From: an uncultured Prevotella sp.
GTDB lineage: Bacteria; Bacteroidota; Bacteroidia; Bacteroidales; Bacteroidaceae
Length of the DNA: 64,000 bases
Direction: 5' to 3'
Assembly (NCBI GenBank): GCA_946999045.1
Contig: CAMQBR010000006.1
Location: forward strand, 5,114 to 69,113
The translations under genes were made by a program, and so were the position numbers. The notes beneath the pieces are model-generated. The model saw only the letters and a program-made list of their open reading frames with translations. It ran no database searches and was not told where the DNA came from. Shown here in pieces: positions 8,637 to 17,713 of this stretch; positions within the stretch are counted from its first letter, which is position 1; each line of letters begins with the position of its first letter.

Positions 8637-8666
8637 TGCGTTTGGAAAAAGATTATTAATTTTCCG

Positions 8667-9905
8667 TTATTCCTGTTCATTCAGCAAGCGTTTGCTAAAG
8701 TATCTTACAGGATACCACACGGCAATTCCGCCCACTAAGATAACTGTTATAAATATAAAGAGAACATCCCAGTAATGTACGCTCACAGGATAAGCATTTA
8801 CAACAAAGTTTCCTGCTTCGCTGCCCAATGCTACAAAGCCATATGTTTGTTGTAACCAGCAAAGCAACAGACCTATTAAAATACCGATGATGGCACCTAT
8901 AACCGAGATCATTCTGCCCTCAAACAAGAAGATACGCATAATTTGGTGGCTATTTGCACCAAGGTTTCTCAGTGTTATTACATCTTGTTTCTTATCAATC
9001 ATGAGCATAGAAAGCGAACCTATGATATTAAAGCAAGCAATAATCAGGATGAAAGTCAAGAAAAAGTAGGCTATCATTTTCTCTATTTGCATAATCTTAA
9101 ACGTATCAGCCTGTTGCTCAAATCTATCCAATACCTTATACTTATCACCCACAATGCTTTGTATCTTCTTTTTTACGTTATCCAGATTACTTCCAGGTTT
9201 TAGTCGCAATTCTAATGAAGTAATCTGTCCTTCCATATCAAATAAGTTGCGAGCAAAACCTAATGAGGTAATGATATGTCCCTTATCATATTTGGTTTGG
9301 TTGACAGAGAACACCACTCCAGGCGATAACAGTGAGTCAACCACAAACCCATCCTGTGGGTTTGTCATATCTAGTTGCCCTATGCGTTTGGGCGCATATA
9401 TCTTAATATATCCGTTCCATGATGTCCCCACATCCAGCGTTTGTGCCAAGCGTATACCCAAAATGCCGTATTCCAGATTAGCTGCATGTAGCTGATATTG
9501 TCCGTCTCCGTACAAAATTTTTTTGATGTTTGTAAGGCTGTCAAAGTTATCTTCTACACCCATAATGGTTACCATGGCTTGTTTGCCCTGATAAGTAGCC
9601 ATAGCCATCTCTTTTACTGTTTCGGTTGCCACCGATACCTCATTTAGGTGTTTTACCTGTGTCAGCACCTTATCGCTGGCATTTGCCGTCTTTCCTTGCG
9701 TTGGAACAATCTCTAATTGAGGATCAAAGTTGGTTAAAAACGATGCAACCAAATCGTGAAATCCATTAAAAACACTCAATACGATGACCAATGCCATAGT
9801 GGCAACTGCTACACCTATAACAGATATAACAGAAATAACATTGATTGCGTTGGTACTTTTTTTGGAAAAAAGATAGCGACGCGATACGAAAAATGGAAAA
9901 TTCAT
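8667..9905 (-). CDS. LolC/LolE-type lipoprotein-releasing ABC transporter permease
   Basis: Inner-membrane permease of the FtsX/MacB type, expected to help move lipoproteins from the inner to the outer membrane. It has 412 residues. The first membrane helix is at about 20-46 (INVISVISVIGVAVATMALV), after the start FPFVSRRYLFSKKSTNAINV. A large periplasmic domain follows at about 47-265. Three C-terminal helices follow, with LRNLGANSHQIMRIFLFEG in the coupling region of the FtsX domain. No ATPase (LolD) is adjacent. It is downstream of rbfA on the same strand, with 237 bp between them. Whether it acts as LolC or LolE cannot be told, since many Bacteroidetes have only one such type per locus. 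Confidence 0.88.
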   Translation of the reverse strand: MNFPFFVSRRYLFSKKSTNAINVISVISVIGVAVATMALVIVLSVFNGFHDLVASFLTNFDPQLEIVPTQGKTANASDKVLTQVKHLNEVSVATETVKEMAMATYQGKQAMVTIMGVEDNFDSLTNIKKILYGDGQYQLHAANLEYGILGIRLAQTLDVGTSWNGYIKIYAPKRIGQLDMTNPQDGFVVDSLLSPGVVFSVNQTKYDKGHIITSLGFARNLFDMEGQITSLELRLKPGSNLDNVKKKIQSIVGDKYKVLDRFEQQADTFKIMQIEKMIAYFFLTFILIIACFNIIGSLSMLMIDKKQDVITLRNLGANSHQIMRIFLFEGRMISVIGAIIGILIGLLLCWLQQTYGFVALGSEAGNFVVNAYPVSVHYWDVLFIFITVILVGGIAVWYPVRYFSKRLLNEQE

Positions 9906-10142
9906 GTTACGATATGATACTAAAAATTATGTAAAAATACATTTATGATAGGGGTGTGGTTGAGGGGTTAGATGGAAGTAAAAACGAATTTATCAGAAGT
10001 TAGCGTACGTTAGCATTGTATTTTTATCATTTCGTAATAAGCATCAGTCGTTTTCCTTCAATCTGTTCAGCATTCGTTTGTTAATTTTTTGTTATCTTCC
10101 TCTTTACTCTTTTTTCTCTATTGGGTGTCATATTATTGCTTG

Positions 10143-10478
10143 TTACTTCTTTAATAGCTCATCAATGTGCTCAATATAGTCTAAGCTATCGTCAATAAAG
10201 AAGCGCAATTCGGGTATGATACGCAACTGATTGTGTACACGTTTGCCTAAATCATAGCGTACCGTCTTGGCATTCTGGTTAATATTTTTAATAATTTCAT
10301 CGGCTTTTTCTGAAGGAAATATGCTAAGATAAGCAGTGCATACACCGAGGTCAGGACTAATGCGAACACGAGTTACGCTTACCATTATCCCATGAGTGGT
10401 ACGTGTTTGCGACTGAAAAATCATAGCGAGTTCCTTTTGTAGCAATCTTGCTACACGGTTTTGTCTTGTTTCTTGCAT
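10143..10478 (-). CDS. rbfA: Ribosome-binding factor A
   Basis: Helps mature the 3' and 5' ends of 16S rRNA in the 30S subunit, particularly in the cold. It has 111 residues, the normal length for the family. It starts METRQNRVARLLQKELAMI after a first MQ, and has the KH-like pattern with VTRVRISPDLGVCTAYLSIF in the middle and LRIIPELRFFIDDSLDY near the end, which is the most conserved stretch of RbfA. It is upstream of the lolC/E-like permease. A foldback repeat sits immediately upstream of its start codon (10501-10696), so its promoter may lie in or beyond that element. Confidence 0.93.
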   Translation of the reverse strand: MQETRQNRVARLLQKELAMIFQSQTRTTHGIMVSVTRVRISPDLGVCTAYLSIFPSEKADEIIKNINQNAKTVRYDLGKRVHNQLRIIPELRFFIDDSLDYIEHIDELLKK

Positions 10479-10500
10479 AATAAATTATATTTTATTTGAA

Positions 10501-10696
10501 GGATAGTTCTATCAATTACTACCATATCTGGTAAGTAATTTTTAAGCAACATGTTTTGTTATCTTTTTGCTTCTTTTTTTTGATTCAAAATGTGAGTAAT
10601 TTTAGTAGTGTAGCTTGCTACACTTTTTCACTCGCTTACATTTTTGGTCTCAAATATAAGCCTTATATTTAACAACGCTAATTTATAGAATCAGCC
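10501..10696. repeat. Foldback MITE-like repeat, copy 1
   Basis: The left end, TAGTTCTATCAATTACTACC, and the right end, GCTAATTTATAGAATCAGCC, are degenerate versions of the termini seen in the other copies. The core has GTGTAGCTTGCTACAC with flanking arms TTCAAAATGTGAG and CTCGCTTACATTTTTG. The length is about 196 bp. It lies between rbfA and the acyltransferase gene. Confidence 0.7.
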
Positions 10697-10733
10697 TAAA
10701 ACTTTTTTCTTAGCTACAAAGTTAATGATAATA

Positions 10734-10764
10734 CTTGATAATAGGAATATTTTATATATTTTTG
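10734..10764 (+). promoter_or_regulatory. Promoter of the acyltransferase gene, nearly touching its start codon
   Basis: CTTG at 10734-10737, a spacer of 19, then TATTTTTG at 10757-10764 fit the Bacteroidetes consensus. The ATG at 10770 is only five bases after the -7 box, so the messenger may have almost no leader. Confidence 0.5.
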
Positions 10765-10769
10765 TAGCT

Positions 10770-11726
10770 ATGACATGGCATATCCTATCCACATCAGGTA
10801 AAAGAATTACGGAGTTAGACTATCTCAAGAGTGTGTTTATTTTGCTTATGATAGTTTTTCATTTGGTATATATTGGCAACCATTATCCTGTTGCTAAAGC
10901 CTTTGTGTATACGTTTCACATGCCAGGTTTTCTTATTATATCGGGTTATCTGTTTAATATGCATAAGTCGGTTGGAAAATTTGCCCACTATATTCAATGG
11001 CTTTTTGTTCCTTATTTTCTCATGGAAAGTGGGTATGTGGCAATGGCAGCCGTACTTCCTATACGCGAGCATATATACCAATTCTCCTTTATGCTATATG
11101 TAGACAAACTGTTTTTGCATCCTATTGGGCCTTATTGGTATTTGCATACCCTAATGTTGTGTGGTATGGTATCGTATTTGGTGAGTAGATTATCAAGAAA
11201 AGCGGGTATTTGGCGCATTGGTTTAGTGTTTGGTATTTTAGTAGGTTGTTCGTTTTTAGGCATTATAGAGAGGGCTAATGCCTTTTACTTTTGTGTTGGG
11301 TTGTGTTTACGGCATTATGGTGGCTCTTTTATCAAAGTATTTCACCCCTCTTGTTGGTCTGTTATAGTAGTTATACTCATAACCATGTTCATGCCTAACT
11401 CATTGCACAAATATACTTTTTGGGGTATGATGATAGTGTATTTTATGTTTTCTTTTTTGCTCGGAATTTATTACTATTTGCCTATAAAAGTTGCAAATTT
11501 GTTCCATTTCATCGGTAGAAACTCCCTTGTCTTATTGTTGTTTTCGCCTATTTTTACGGTGTTAGCCAAATTATTTCAACCCTATTTGCTCATTGAGCCT
11601 ACGGGCATGCTCTTTATGCTGGTAGCCTTAACGTTTACGGTAGTAGGCTGCTTTGCCATTGTATATTTGTTGCAATGGCTGCATTTGGTTCGATTTATCT
11701 TTGGAAAAGACACGGTTGTGCGGTAA
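10770..11726 (+). CDS. Acyltransferase family 3-like membrane protein
   Basis: Predicted inner-membrane protein of 318 residues with about ten hydrophobic helices. The N-terminal part has the acyltransferase-3 pattern: RITELDYLKSVFILLMIVFH, where the histidine after the first helix is the usual catalytic candidate, and then FHMPGFLIISGYLF with the expected small-residue motif. These enzymes O-acetylate or O-succinylate sugars of surface polysaccharides; the substrate here is unknown. The frame is open back to 10725, but a good promoter lies inside that stretch, so I start at MTWHILSTSGKR. It is on the opposite strand to rbfA and the O-methyltransferase, which suggests a later insertion next to the foldback repeat. 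Confidence 0.8.
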   Translation: MTWHILSTSGKRITELDYLKSVFILLMIVFHLVYIGNHYPVAKAFVYTFHMPGFLIISGYLFNMHKSVGKFAHYIQWLFVPYFLMESGYVAMAAVLPIREHIYQFSFMLYVDKLFLHPIGPYWYLHTLMLCGMVSYLVSRLSRKAGIWRIGLVFGILVGCSFLGIIERANAFYFCVGLCLRHYGGSFIKVFHPSCWSVIVVILITMFMPNSLHKYTFWGMMIVYFMFSFLLGIYYYLPIKVANLFHFIGRNSLVLLLFSPIFTVLAKLFQPYLLIEPTGMLFMLVALTFTVVGCFAIVYLLQWLHLVRFIFGKDTVVR

Positions 11727-11804
11727 ACAAGTATAAGGTAATAACCGTTAACTCTTTGTTAACTCCTAATAACACCCATAAGCGTCCTTGTTTTGCGCCA
11801 ACAA

Positions 11805-12446
11805 TTATTTCGAAATCTTCTTTCTGATAATTGTTAATCCATCTCGAATAGGCAGGATAACCTTTTCTACCCGTTTGTCGTTAGTAATGTAATCGTTAAA
11901 GTGAACAATGCCCTGTGTTTGTGCATCGTGCTCATAATGAGGGTCAATAACGTGTCCATCCCACAATGTGTTGTCGGCAAGAATAAAGCCACCAGGTTTT
12001 AACAGCTTTATTATTGTTTCGTATGTGTCAATGTAGGTTCGCTTATCACCATCGATAAATGCCATATCAAATTTGATGTTTAGCTTGGGTGCTTCTATGT
12101 TGGCATCTCCAATAATGAAGTGAATACGCTTGCCTACACTGCTGTTTTCTATCCATGGACGAGTAAAATCTTCCATTTCATCGTTTATTTCAAACGTATA
12201 TAGTTGTGCGTTACCGCTCAATCCTTCTGCCATACATATAGCACTATATCCGCTAAATGTTCCTACTTCTATAATATTTTGTGGCTTTATCATCTCTACC
12301 AGCATTTTTAATAGTCGCCCTTGCAAGTGTCCACTTGCCATACGTCCATGCACTGTGTGTATATTGGTGGCACGATATAGGCGGTATAGGTAATTGCCTT
12401 CCTTATCAATGTGTGAGAGAAGATAGCTTTCTAAATCATAATTCAT
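11805..12446 (-). CDS. Class I SAM-dependent O-methyltransferase (caffeoyl-CoA type)
   Basis: Soluble methyltransferase of 213 residues. The SAM-binding motif I is NIIEVGTFSGYSAICMAEGL at about residues 58-77. A motif with the acidic residue follows (LYTFEINDEM). The metal-binding and catalytic region shows FDMAFIDGDKRTYIDTYE at about 130-147 and FILADNTLWDGHV at about 159-171. These are the signatures of the small cation-dependent O-methyltransferases. The substrate is unknown; bacterial members act on catechol-like compounds. The minus-strand order is aroQ, this gene, then rbfA after the inserted acyltransferase. Confidence 0.9.
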   Translation of the reverse strand: MNYDLESYLLSHIDKEGNYLYRLYRATNIHTVHGRMASGHLQGRLLKMLVEMIKPQNIIEVGTFSGYSAICMAEGLSGNAQLYTFEINDEMEDFTRPWIENSSVGKRIHFIIGDANIEAPKLNIKFDMAFIDGDKRTYIDTYETIIKLLKPGGFILADNTLWDGHVIDPHYEHDAQTQGIVHFNDYITNDKRVEKVILPIRDGLTIIRKKISK

Positions 12447-12585
12447 AGGTTGATTAGTTTATAAGTTCTCAAGTTTTATGAGTTTTACAAGGAAGAAGGT
12501 TTATGCAAGTACCAGTTGTGGTGGCGTGTTTTTCTATGCATTTCTATGGTTATTTACTGGTCAACTTGTTACCTCGTTCGTTTGT

Positions 12586-13005
12586 CTACTGATTAATAAT
12601 TGCTTCGATTGCCAATTTATACGAGTTCAATCCGAAGCCTGCAATGACACCAAGGCATGCCAATGAAATCATACTTTTATGGCGAAAATCCTCACGAGTA
12701 TGAATGTTTGAGATGTGAACTTCTATTACAGGTGTGGTGATTGCCTTGATACAATCTAATAAAGCAATGCTGGTATGTGTGTAAGCCCCTGCATTTAGCA
12801 CGATTCCATCGTACGAAAAGCCTACTTCTTGCATCTTATTGATAAGTTCGCCCTCTATGTTATTTTGGTAATAACCTATGTTTATATCGGGAAATTGCGA
12901 ACGTAACTTGGGTAAAAATGCATCGAAAGTGCAATTACCATAGATGGCTGGTTCTCGTTTGCCTAACAAATTGAGGTTAGGACCATTGATAATCATTATT
13001 TTCAT
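12586..13005 (-). CDS. aroQ: 3-dehydroquinate dehydratase, type II
   Basis: Third step of the shikimate pathway: removes water from 3-dehydroquinate. It has 139 residues, as usual for the small type II enzyme. Motifs are INGPNLNLLGKREPAIYG near the start (the loop includes the catalytic tyrosine), QNNIEGELINKM, LNAGAYTHTSIALLD in the middle and VEVHISNIHTREDFRHKS near 100, where the histidine is catalytic. The gene is divergent from xerD with about 100 bp between. Part of its promoter probably overlaps the xerD promoter region. Confidence 0.95.
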   Translation of the reverse strand: MKIMIINGPNLNLLGKREPAIYGNCTFDAFLPKLRSQFPDINIGYYQNNIEGELINKMQEVGFSYDGIVLNAGAYTHTSIALLDCIKAITTPVIEVHISNIHTREDFRHKSMISLACLGVIAGFGLNSYKLAIEAIINQ

Positions 13006-13022
13006 AATTCACCTTATTTGTT

Positions 13023-13030
13023 TATCTTTG
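13023..13030 (+). promoter_or_regulatory. -7 box of the xerD promoter
   Basis: TATCTTTG followed by CAGGG fits TAnnTTTG. Transcription would begin near 13035, 20 nt before the first possible start codon and 80 nt before the one I prefer. Confidence 0.55.
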
Positions 13031-13114
13031 CAGGGATAGTGTGAGTATAACTCAATGAAAACGAATTTGAATTTTGAGTTAACGCCTATCTTTTTTGCAA
13101 AAATACGTATTAAA

Positions 13115-14071
13115 ATGGAAAGCAACAAGAAAACAACTACAGATATTGTAAGGGCTTATACTCGCTATTTGAAGTTAGAACGTAACTACTCACCCAACAC
13201 GTTGGCAGCTTATCAAAATGATTTGAAGTGGTTGTTGGACTTCTGTAAGCAACATTCTTTGCAACCAATAAACCTCTCTCTTGCTGATTTGCAGTTGTTT
13301 GCAGGTACGTTGCATGAGTATCGCATCGGTCCAACTTCGCAGGCTCGTATCTTGAGTGGTATCCGGTCGTTTTACAAATATCTGCTGTTATCGGGCGAAA
13401 TAGAGCAAAATCCTACCGAATTGTTAGAGTCTCCTCACCTTGGAGAACATCTTCCAGAGGTGTTATCTACCCAAGAAGTAGACATGATAGAAGATAGTAT
13501 TGACCTTTCAAAGCCTGAAGGACAACGCAATAAGACTATTATAGAAGTGTTATTCTCGTGTGGTTTGCGTGTGTCTGAGCTGATTAATCTCAAGCTATCC
13601 AATCTATATTTGGACGAACAGTTTATTCGTGTCATGGGTAAAGGCAGCAAAGAACGACTGGTTCCTATTTCTCCAAAGGCGATAAAAGAATTAAAGTATT
13701 GGTTTGCAGATCGTAATTTGATGAAAATTCAAGTTGGTGAAGAAGATTTTGTTTTTCTTAATAGGCGCGGAAGACATCTTACCCGAACCATGATACTTAT
13801 TATGCTAAAGCAACAAGCTGTCGTGGCTGGCATTACCAAAACTATTTCTCCGCATACTCTTCGACACTCGTTTGCTACCGAATTGCTAAAGGGCGGAGCC
13901 GATTTGCGTGCCATACAAGCCATGCTGGGACATGAAAGTATCGGCACAACCGAGATTTATACGCACATAGATACCTCTACTTTGCGCAACGAAATATTGT
14001 TGCATCATCCGCGAAACATTCGTTACAGGGAGCAAAAGGCATTGCAGGAGAAGCAACATCAAAAAAAATAA
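13115..14071 (+). CDS. xerD: Site-specific tyrosine recombinase XerD
   Basis: Resolves chromosome dimers at dif together with XerC. From the start MESNKKTTTDIVRAYTRYLK it has 318 residues; an earlier ATG at 13055 would give 338, longer than usual. The N-terminal SAM-like DNA-binding domain contains YLKLERNYSPNTLAAYQNDL. Catalytic residues are visible: R in SCGLRVSEL, K in MGKGSKERLVP, HxxR in SPHTLRHSFA, the H in MLGHESIGTT and the nucleophile Y in EIYTHID. A LysR gene follows after 20 bp. XerC or XerD identity is by overall resemblance. It stands alone, not in an integrative element. Confidence 0.92.
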   Translation: MESNKKTTTDIVRAYTRYLKLERNYSPNTLAAYQNDLKWLLDFCKQHSLQPINLSLADLQLFAGTLHEYRIGPTSQARILSGIRSFYKYLLLSGEIEQNPTELLESPHLGEHLPEVLSTQEVDMIEDSIDLSKPEGQRNKTIIEVLFSCGLRVSELINLKLSNLYLDEQFIRVMGKGSKERLVPISPKAIKELKYWFADRNLMKIQVGEEDFVFLNRRGRHLTRTMILIMLKQQAVVAGITKTISPHTLRHSFATELLKGGADLRAIQAMLGHESIGTTEIYTHIDTSTLRNEILLHHPRNIRYREQKALQEKQHQKK

Positions 14072-14091
14072 CCGTCACTTATCCTATATTT

Positions 14092-14982
14092 ATGGACATC
14101 AACTTACAGGTATTTAGGAGCGTAGCTCACCACTTAAGCTTTACAAAGGCATCGAAAGAACTCTTTATGAGTCAGCCAGCTATCTCTAAACACATTCAAA
14201 AACTGGAGGCTCATTATCATGTCAGGCTTTTTAATCGGTATGGTAATCGTATCTCTCTCACGTCTGCTGGGCAGCTGTTGCTTCGGCATAGTGATAAATT
14301 AGTAGCCGATTATCAGCGGTTAGATTTTGAGATGAACCAACTGCACCAGCGTGTCAGTGGTGAAATTCGTATTGGAGCGAGCACCACGATATCACAATAT
14401 GAGTTGCCAAAAATGCTGGCTGACTTCCTTGAAAACTACCCTCACACCCACGTGTCGGTGGTAAGTGGCAATTCAAGGGATATAGAGACCGCCATCATTC
14501 AAGGCAAAATAGATGTGGGAATGATAGAGGGAACGGTTAGACAACCTCACCTTAAATATGCTGTGATGATGAAAGATGAGTTGGTAGCCATTGTAAAACC
14601 GTCGCACATATTAGCTTCTAAAGATAGCATTATGTTGAATGAACTGTGCCAACAACCATTGGTATTGCGCGAAATGGGGTCGGGTACGCTTGATGTCTTC
14701 GAACAAGAGCTGAAAAAACACCAGTTAACGATTGCAGACATGAACGTCCAGATAAACCTTGGCAGTACCGAAAGTATCAAGCGTTTTATCCTGCATTCTA
14801 ACTGCATGGGCATCGTTTCCATCCGCGCGGTCGATAAAGAACTGCTTCGTGGAGAACTAAAAGTTATCGAAATAGACGATCTAACCTTAATAAGAGACTT
14901 CGTTTTTGTAGAAAAACAAGGCGAAACATCTCCCTTGGTCAATATCTTTAAGCGGTTTATAACCTTCCATTATAAGGCATAG
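14092..14982 (+). CDS. LysR-family transcriptional regulator
   Basis: It has 296 residues. The N-terminal winged helix-turn-helix reads LSFTKASKELFMSQPAISKH at about 16-35, followed by LFNRYGNRISLTSAGQLLL. The rest is the two-lobed effector domain, beginning GEIRIGASTTISQYELP. It precedes a YeiH-family exporter gene in the same direction by 70 bp, the same pairing as YeiE with YeiH in enterobacteria. This suggests control of that exporter, and possibly a response to a sulfur compound. The effector is not known from sequence. It probably shares a transcript with xerD, or starts from a site within xerD. Confidence 0.9.
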   Translation: MDINLQVFRSVAHHLSFTKASKELFMSQPAISKHIQKLEAHYHVRLFNRYGNRISLTSAGQLLLRHSDKLVADYQRLDFEMNQLHQRVSGEIRIGASTTISQYELPKMLADFLENYPHTHVSVVSGNSRDIETAIIQGKIDVGMIEGTVRQPHLKYAVMMKDELVAIVKPSHILASKDSIMLNELCQQPLVLREMGSGTLDVFEQELKKHQLTIADMNVQINLGSTESIKRFILHSNCMGIVSIRAVDKELLRGELKVIEIDDLTLIRDFVFVEKQGETSPLVNIFKRFITFHYKA

Positions 14983-15016
14983 TTATTTGATATAACAACA
15001 TAGCTTTATCTTTTCA

Positions 15017-15024
15017 TACCTTTG
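15017..15024 (+). promoter_or_regulatory. -7 box of the YeiH-family gene
   Basis: TACCTTTG (TAnnTTTG) lies 28 bp before the ATG at 15053. No convincing -33 box at the right distance was seen, which would fit a promoter that needs the LysR protein. Confidence 0.5.
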
Positions 15025-15052
15025 CACTTTCATTATTTAAAAAGTAAAGTAA

Positions 15053-16093
15053 ATGTTCAGTGAAAAGAGAAGCAGTATGCTACATGGCGTACTCTTGATA
15101 ACTTTGTTTTCGTTAGCCGCCTTTTATATCGGCGATATGGGGTTTGTAAAAAGTCTGTCGTTTAGTCCTATGATTGTTGGTATCATTCTTGGCATGCTTT
15201 ATGCCAATAGTTTGCGTAATAATTTACCCGAAACTTGGGTGCCTGGTATCAACTTTTGCTCTAAACGCATCTTACGAATAGGTATCATATTGTATGGCTT
15301 TCGTCTTACATTTCAGGACGTAACGGTAGTTGGTTTGTCGGCTATTGTGATAGATGCCATTGTTGTTATGGTTACTGTTGGGGGCGGAATTCTGATAGGA
15401 AAGCTGTTAAAAATGGACAGAGGTGTAACACTTCTCACCTCTATGGGCAGTGGTATTTGTGGCGCAGCAGCTGTGTTAGGAACAGAATCTGCCCTTAATA
15501 CCAAGCCATACAAAACAGCAGTGGCAGTTTCTACAGTTGTTATTTTTGGTACATTGTCTATGTTTTTGTATCCTATCCTTTACCATAATGGCATCATAGC
15601 CCTTTCTCCAGAAGCCATGGGTATTATGACTGGTTCAACTGTTCATGAGGTAGCTCATGTTGTAGGAGCAGGAAATGCCATGGGGCATGATGTTTCTAAC
15701 GTTGCTATTATCGTCAAGATGATACGTGTGATGATGTTGGTACCCATGCTATTACTGATTAGTTGGGCGGTTGCTCACTATCGTTCTACACACAATGATG
15801 CCGAAAGGGCAAAGGGAAAGATAACCATTCCTTGGTTTGCTATCTTATTTTTAGTTGTCATAGGATTTAATTCCTTGAACCTGTTACCAGCTGATATAGT
15901 AGAATTTATTAACCAATTTGACACCTTTTTGTTGACCATGGCGATGACGGCCCTTGGTGCAGAAACCAGTATTGATAAATTCAAGCGAGCAGGAGTCAAA
16001 CCCTTTGTTTTAGCAACCTTGTTGTACGTATGGTTGTTAGGTGGAGGCTATTGTTTGGCTAAATTTGTTTTGCCCATGATAAGTGCGGCTTAA
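15053..16093 (+). CDS. YeiH-family putative sulfate exporter (UPF0324)
   Basis: Integral membrane protein of 346 residues with about ten helices. Family motifs are ILRIGIILYGFRLTFQDV, SMGSGICGAAAVLGTE in the middle with the two small-residue hairpins, GSTVHEVAHVVGAGNAMG, and TMAMTALGAETSIDKFK near the end. The family is called a sulfate or sulfonate exporter, mostly by association; direct evidence is limited. The LysR gene immediately upstream is likely its regulator. A perfect terminator follows at 16126-16161. Confidence 0.9.
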   Translation: MFSEKRSSMLHGVLLITLFSLAAFYIGDMGFVKSLSFSPMIVGIILGMLYANSLRNNLPETWVPGINFCSKRILRIGIILYGFRLTFQDVTVVGLSAIVIDAIVVMVTVGGGILIGKLLKMDRGVTLLTSMGSGICGAAAVLGTESALNTKPYKTAVAVSTVVIFGTLSMFLYPILYHNGIIALSPEAMGIMTGSTVHEVAHVVGAGNAMGHDVSNVAIIVKMIRVMMLVPMLLLISWAVAHYRSTHNDAERAKGKITIPWFAILFLVVIGFNSLNLLPADIVEFINQFDTFLLTMAMTALGAETSIDKFKRAGVKPFVLATLLYVWLLGGGYCLAKFVLPMISAA

Positions 16094-16125
16094 GATGGTA
16101 GTAAACCAATGGTAACGAATAAAAA

Positions 16126-16161
16126 GCCATTTGCTTTCTTCGGAAAGCAAATGGCGTTTTT
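16126..16161 (+). terminator. Terminator after the YeiH-family gene
   Basis: GCCATTTGCTTTC and GAAAGCAAATGGC form a perfect 13-bp stem closed by a TTCG tetraloop, followed by GTTTTTG. It is the strongest terminator in the window. Confidence 0.92.
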
Positions 16162-16330
16162 GTGTATATTCAGAAAAACAATACAGAGAGTTGGTAAAAA
16201 GAAACGCAAAAAGGTTATAAGTTTGTATGATTTAATTTGTACCTTTGTCATAGCTGTTAACGATTAGCGAAGAGATAGTTCGTAATGATTGACGAATTGC
16301 TTCTAATGGTAGGAAGAATGTATTAGACAG

Positions 16331-17667
16331 ATGAGATATAGCCAACAAGTGGACTTTACCGATATTATAGCAGAGCCTTTGCCTGATTTCTATTTCAATA
16401 ATGGAACTCATGAACGACAAGAGAAAGGAACTTTAAGAGTGCTTTCTCTATTTTCTGGTTGTGGGGGAATGGATATAGGCTTGGAAGGAGGTTTTATATG
16501 TCATCAGAAATCGGTTGGAAAAGGCGAATGGATAGAGCAAAGAGTGAATGATAATTGGGTTCTTCTTCGTAGAAATGTATTTCGGACAGTTTTCGCTTGC
16601 GACATCTTAAAAGATGCAAAACATACATGGTTGCGTTACATGTCGCATTACAAGGTTAATCCCGAGATTTATCATTTGGAGAGCATTGTAGATTTGGTAA
16701 AACAGCATTACGCAGGTTTTGATATATTCCCAAAGAACATAGATGTGGTTACAGGAGGCTTTCCTTGTCAGGATTTCAGTGTTGCAGGCAAGCGAAAGGG
16801 TTTTGATTCTGCTATATTGCACAATGGAGAAAGAAGGCTGAACAGCAACATTGCGCGTCCGAAGAGACACGAGGAAAGTTATATATGTGGATGAAGCAGG
16901 TTATTGACATTGTGCAACCAAAGATGTTCATAGCCGAGAACGTAAAAGGCTTGGTGAGTCTTGGCGATGTAAAAGATATCATACAAAATGATTTTTCGAG
17001 TGCTAATGGAAATGACTATATCGTATTGGAACCACAGATTTTGCACGCTGCCAACTATGGTGTACCTGAAAAACGAGAAAGAGTTATCTTTATTGGTATC
17101 AAGCGTTCGGCACTCACGTCCCATGCTGCACAAGCTTTACAGAAAAAAGTTGTTCCTGATAAATACAACCCTTATCCTGCGCCGACACATAATTTTAATT
17201 TATCTCTTTCGCATCTTCTTTCTCCTGTAACATGTAGAGATGTGTTAGCAGAGCTTCCAGAACCCAAACTTTCAGTGGACTTAGCGCAGCAATCGTTTTC
17301 TTCTGCAAAGTTTCTTAGTAACGGAAGTCAAGGACAAACAGAAATAAATTTGGATAGTGTAGCCCCCACTATTCGCTCCGAGCATCATGGAAACATTGAA
17401 TTTAGACGTCTCTCATTAGAACATGGGGGCATGATTACGGACGAGTTAAGTCGAGGCTTAAGGGAAAGACGGCTGACACCTCGTGAATGCGCCTTGATAC
17501 AAACTTTTCCACCAGACTATCCTTTTGTTTTTTATAAGAATAATACTAAACGGTATCAAGTAAGTCCTTCGGGAGCTTACCGAGTTATTGGAAATGCAGT
17601 TCCTCCCGTGTTGGCTTACAATATAGCGCGAAGAATACAGGAAGTATGGTCATTATATTTTGGATAA
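16331..17667 (+). pseudogene. Orphan DNA (cytosine-5) methyltransferase, frameshifted
   Basis: Two overlapping frames (16331-16894 and 16885-17667) together make one C5 methyltransferase of about 445 residues. The first holds motif I (LSLFSGCGGMDIGLEGGF) and motif IV with the catalytic cysteine (GGFPCQDFSVAGKRKGF). The second holds motif VI (MFIAENVKGL), VIII (KRERVIFIGI), IX (RECALIQTFP) and X (YRVIGNAVPPVLAYNIA). The frame is lost in the A-rich stretch around 16826-16836. Read one base back there, it continues into SEETRGKLYMWMKQV, the usual family sequence. All catalytic motifs are intact, so the break is recent, a sequencing error, or conceivably bypassed by slippage. No restriction endonuclease is adjacent. 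The TACCTTTG box at 16240-16247 is a likely -7 element. Confidence 0.88.
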
Positions 17668-17713
17668 GGATGGAAATAAGAAATATGTACATGGTAGGTT
17701 GAATAGATATCAA

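Noticed and set aside
13055..14071. xerD as part of an integrative element or integron
   Set aside because: It is a full-length housekeeping-type recombinase in a run of ordinary genes, divergent from aroQ, with no attachment-site repeats or cargo around it.
16331..17667. Complete restriction-modification system
   Set aside because: Neighbours are a YeiH-type exporter and a PfkB kinase. No endonuclease, specificity subunit or Vsr-like gene is present.
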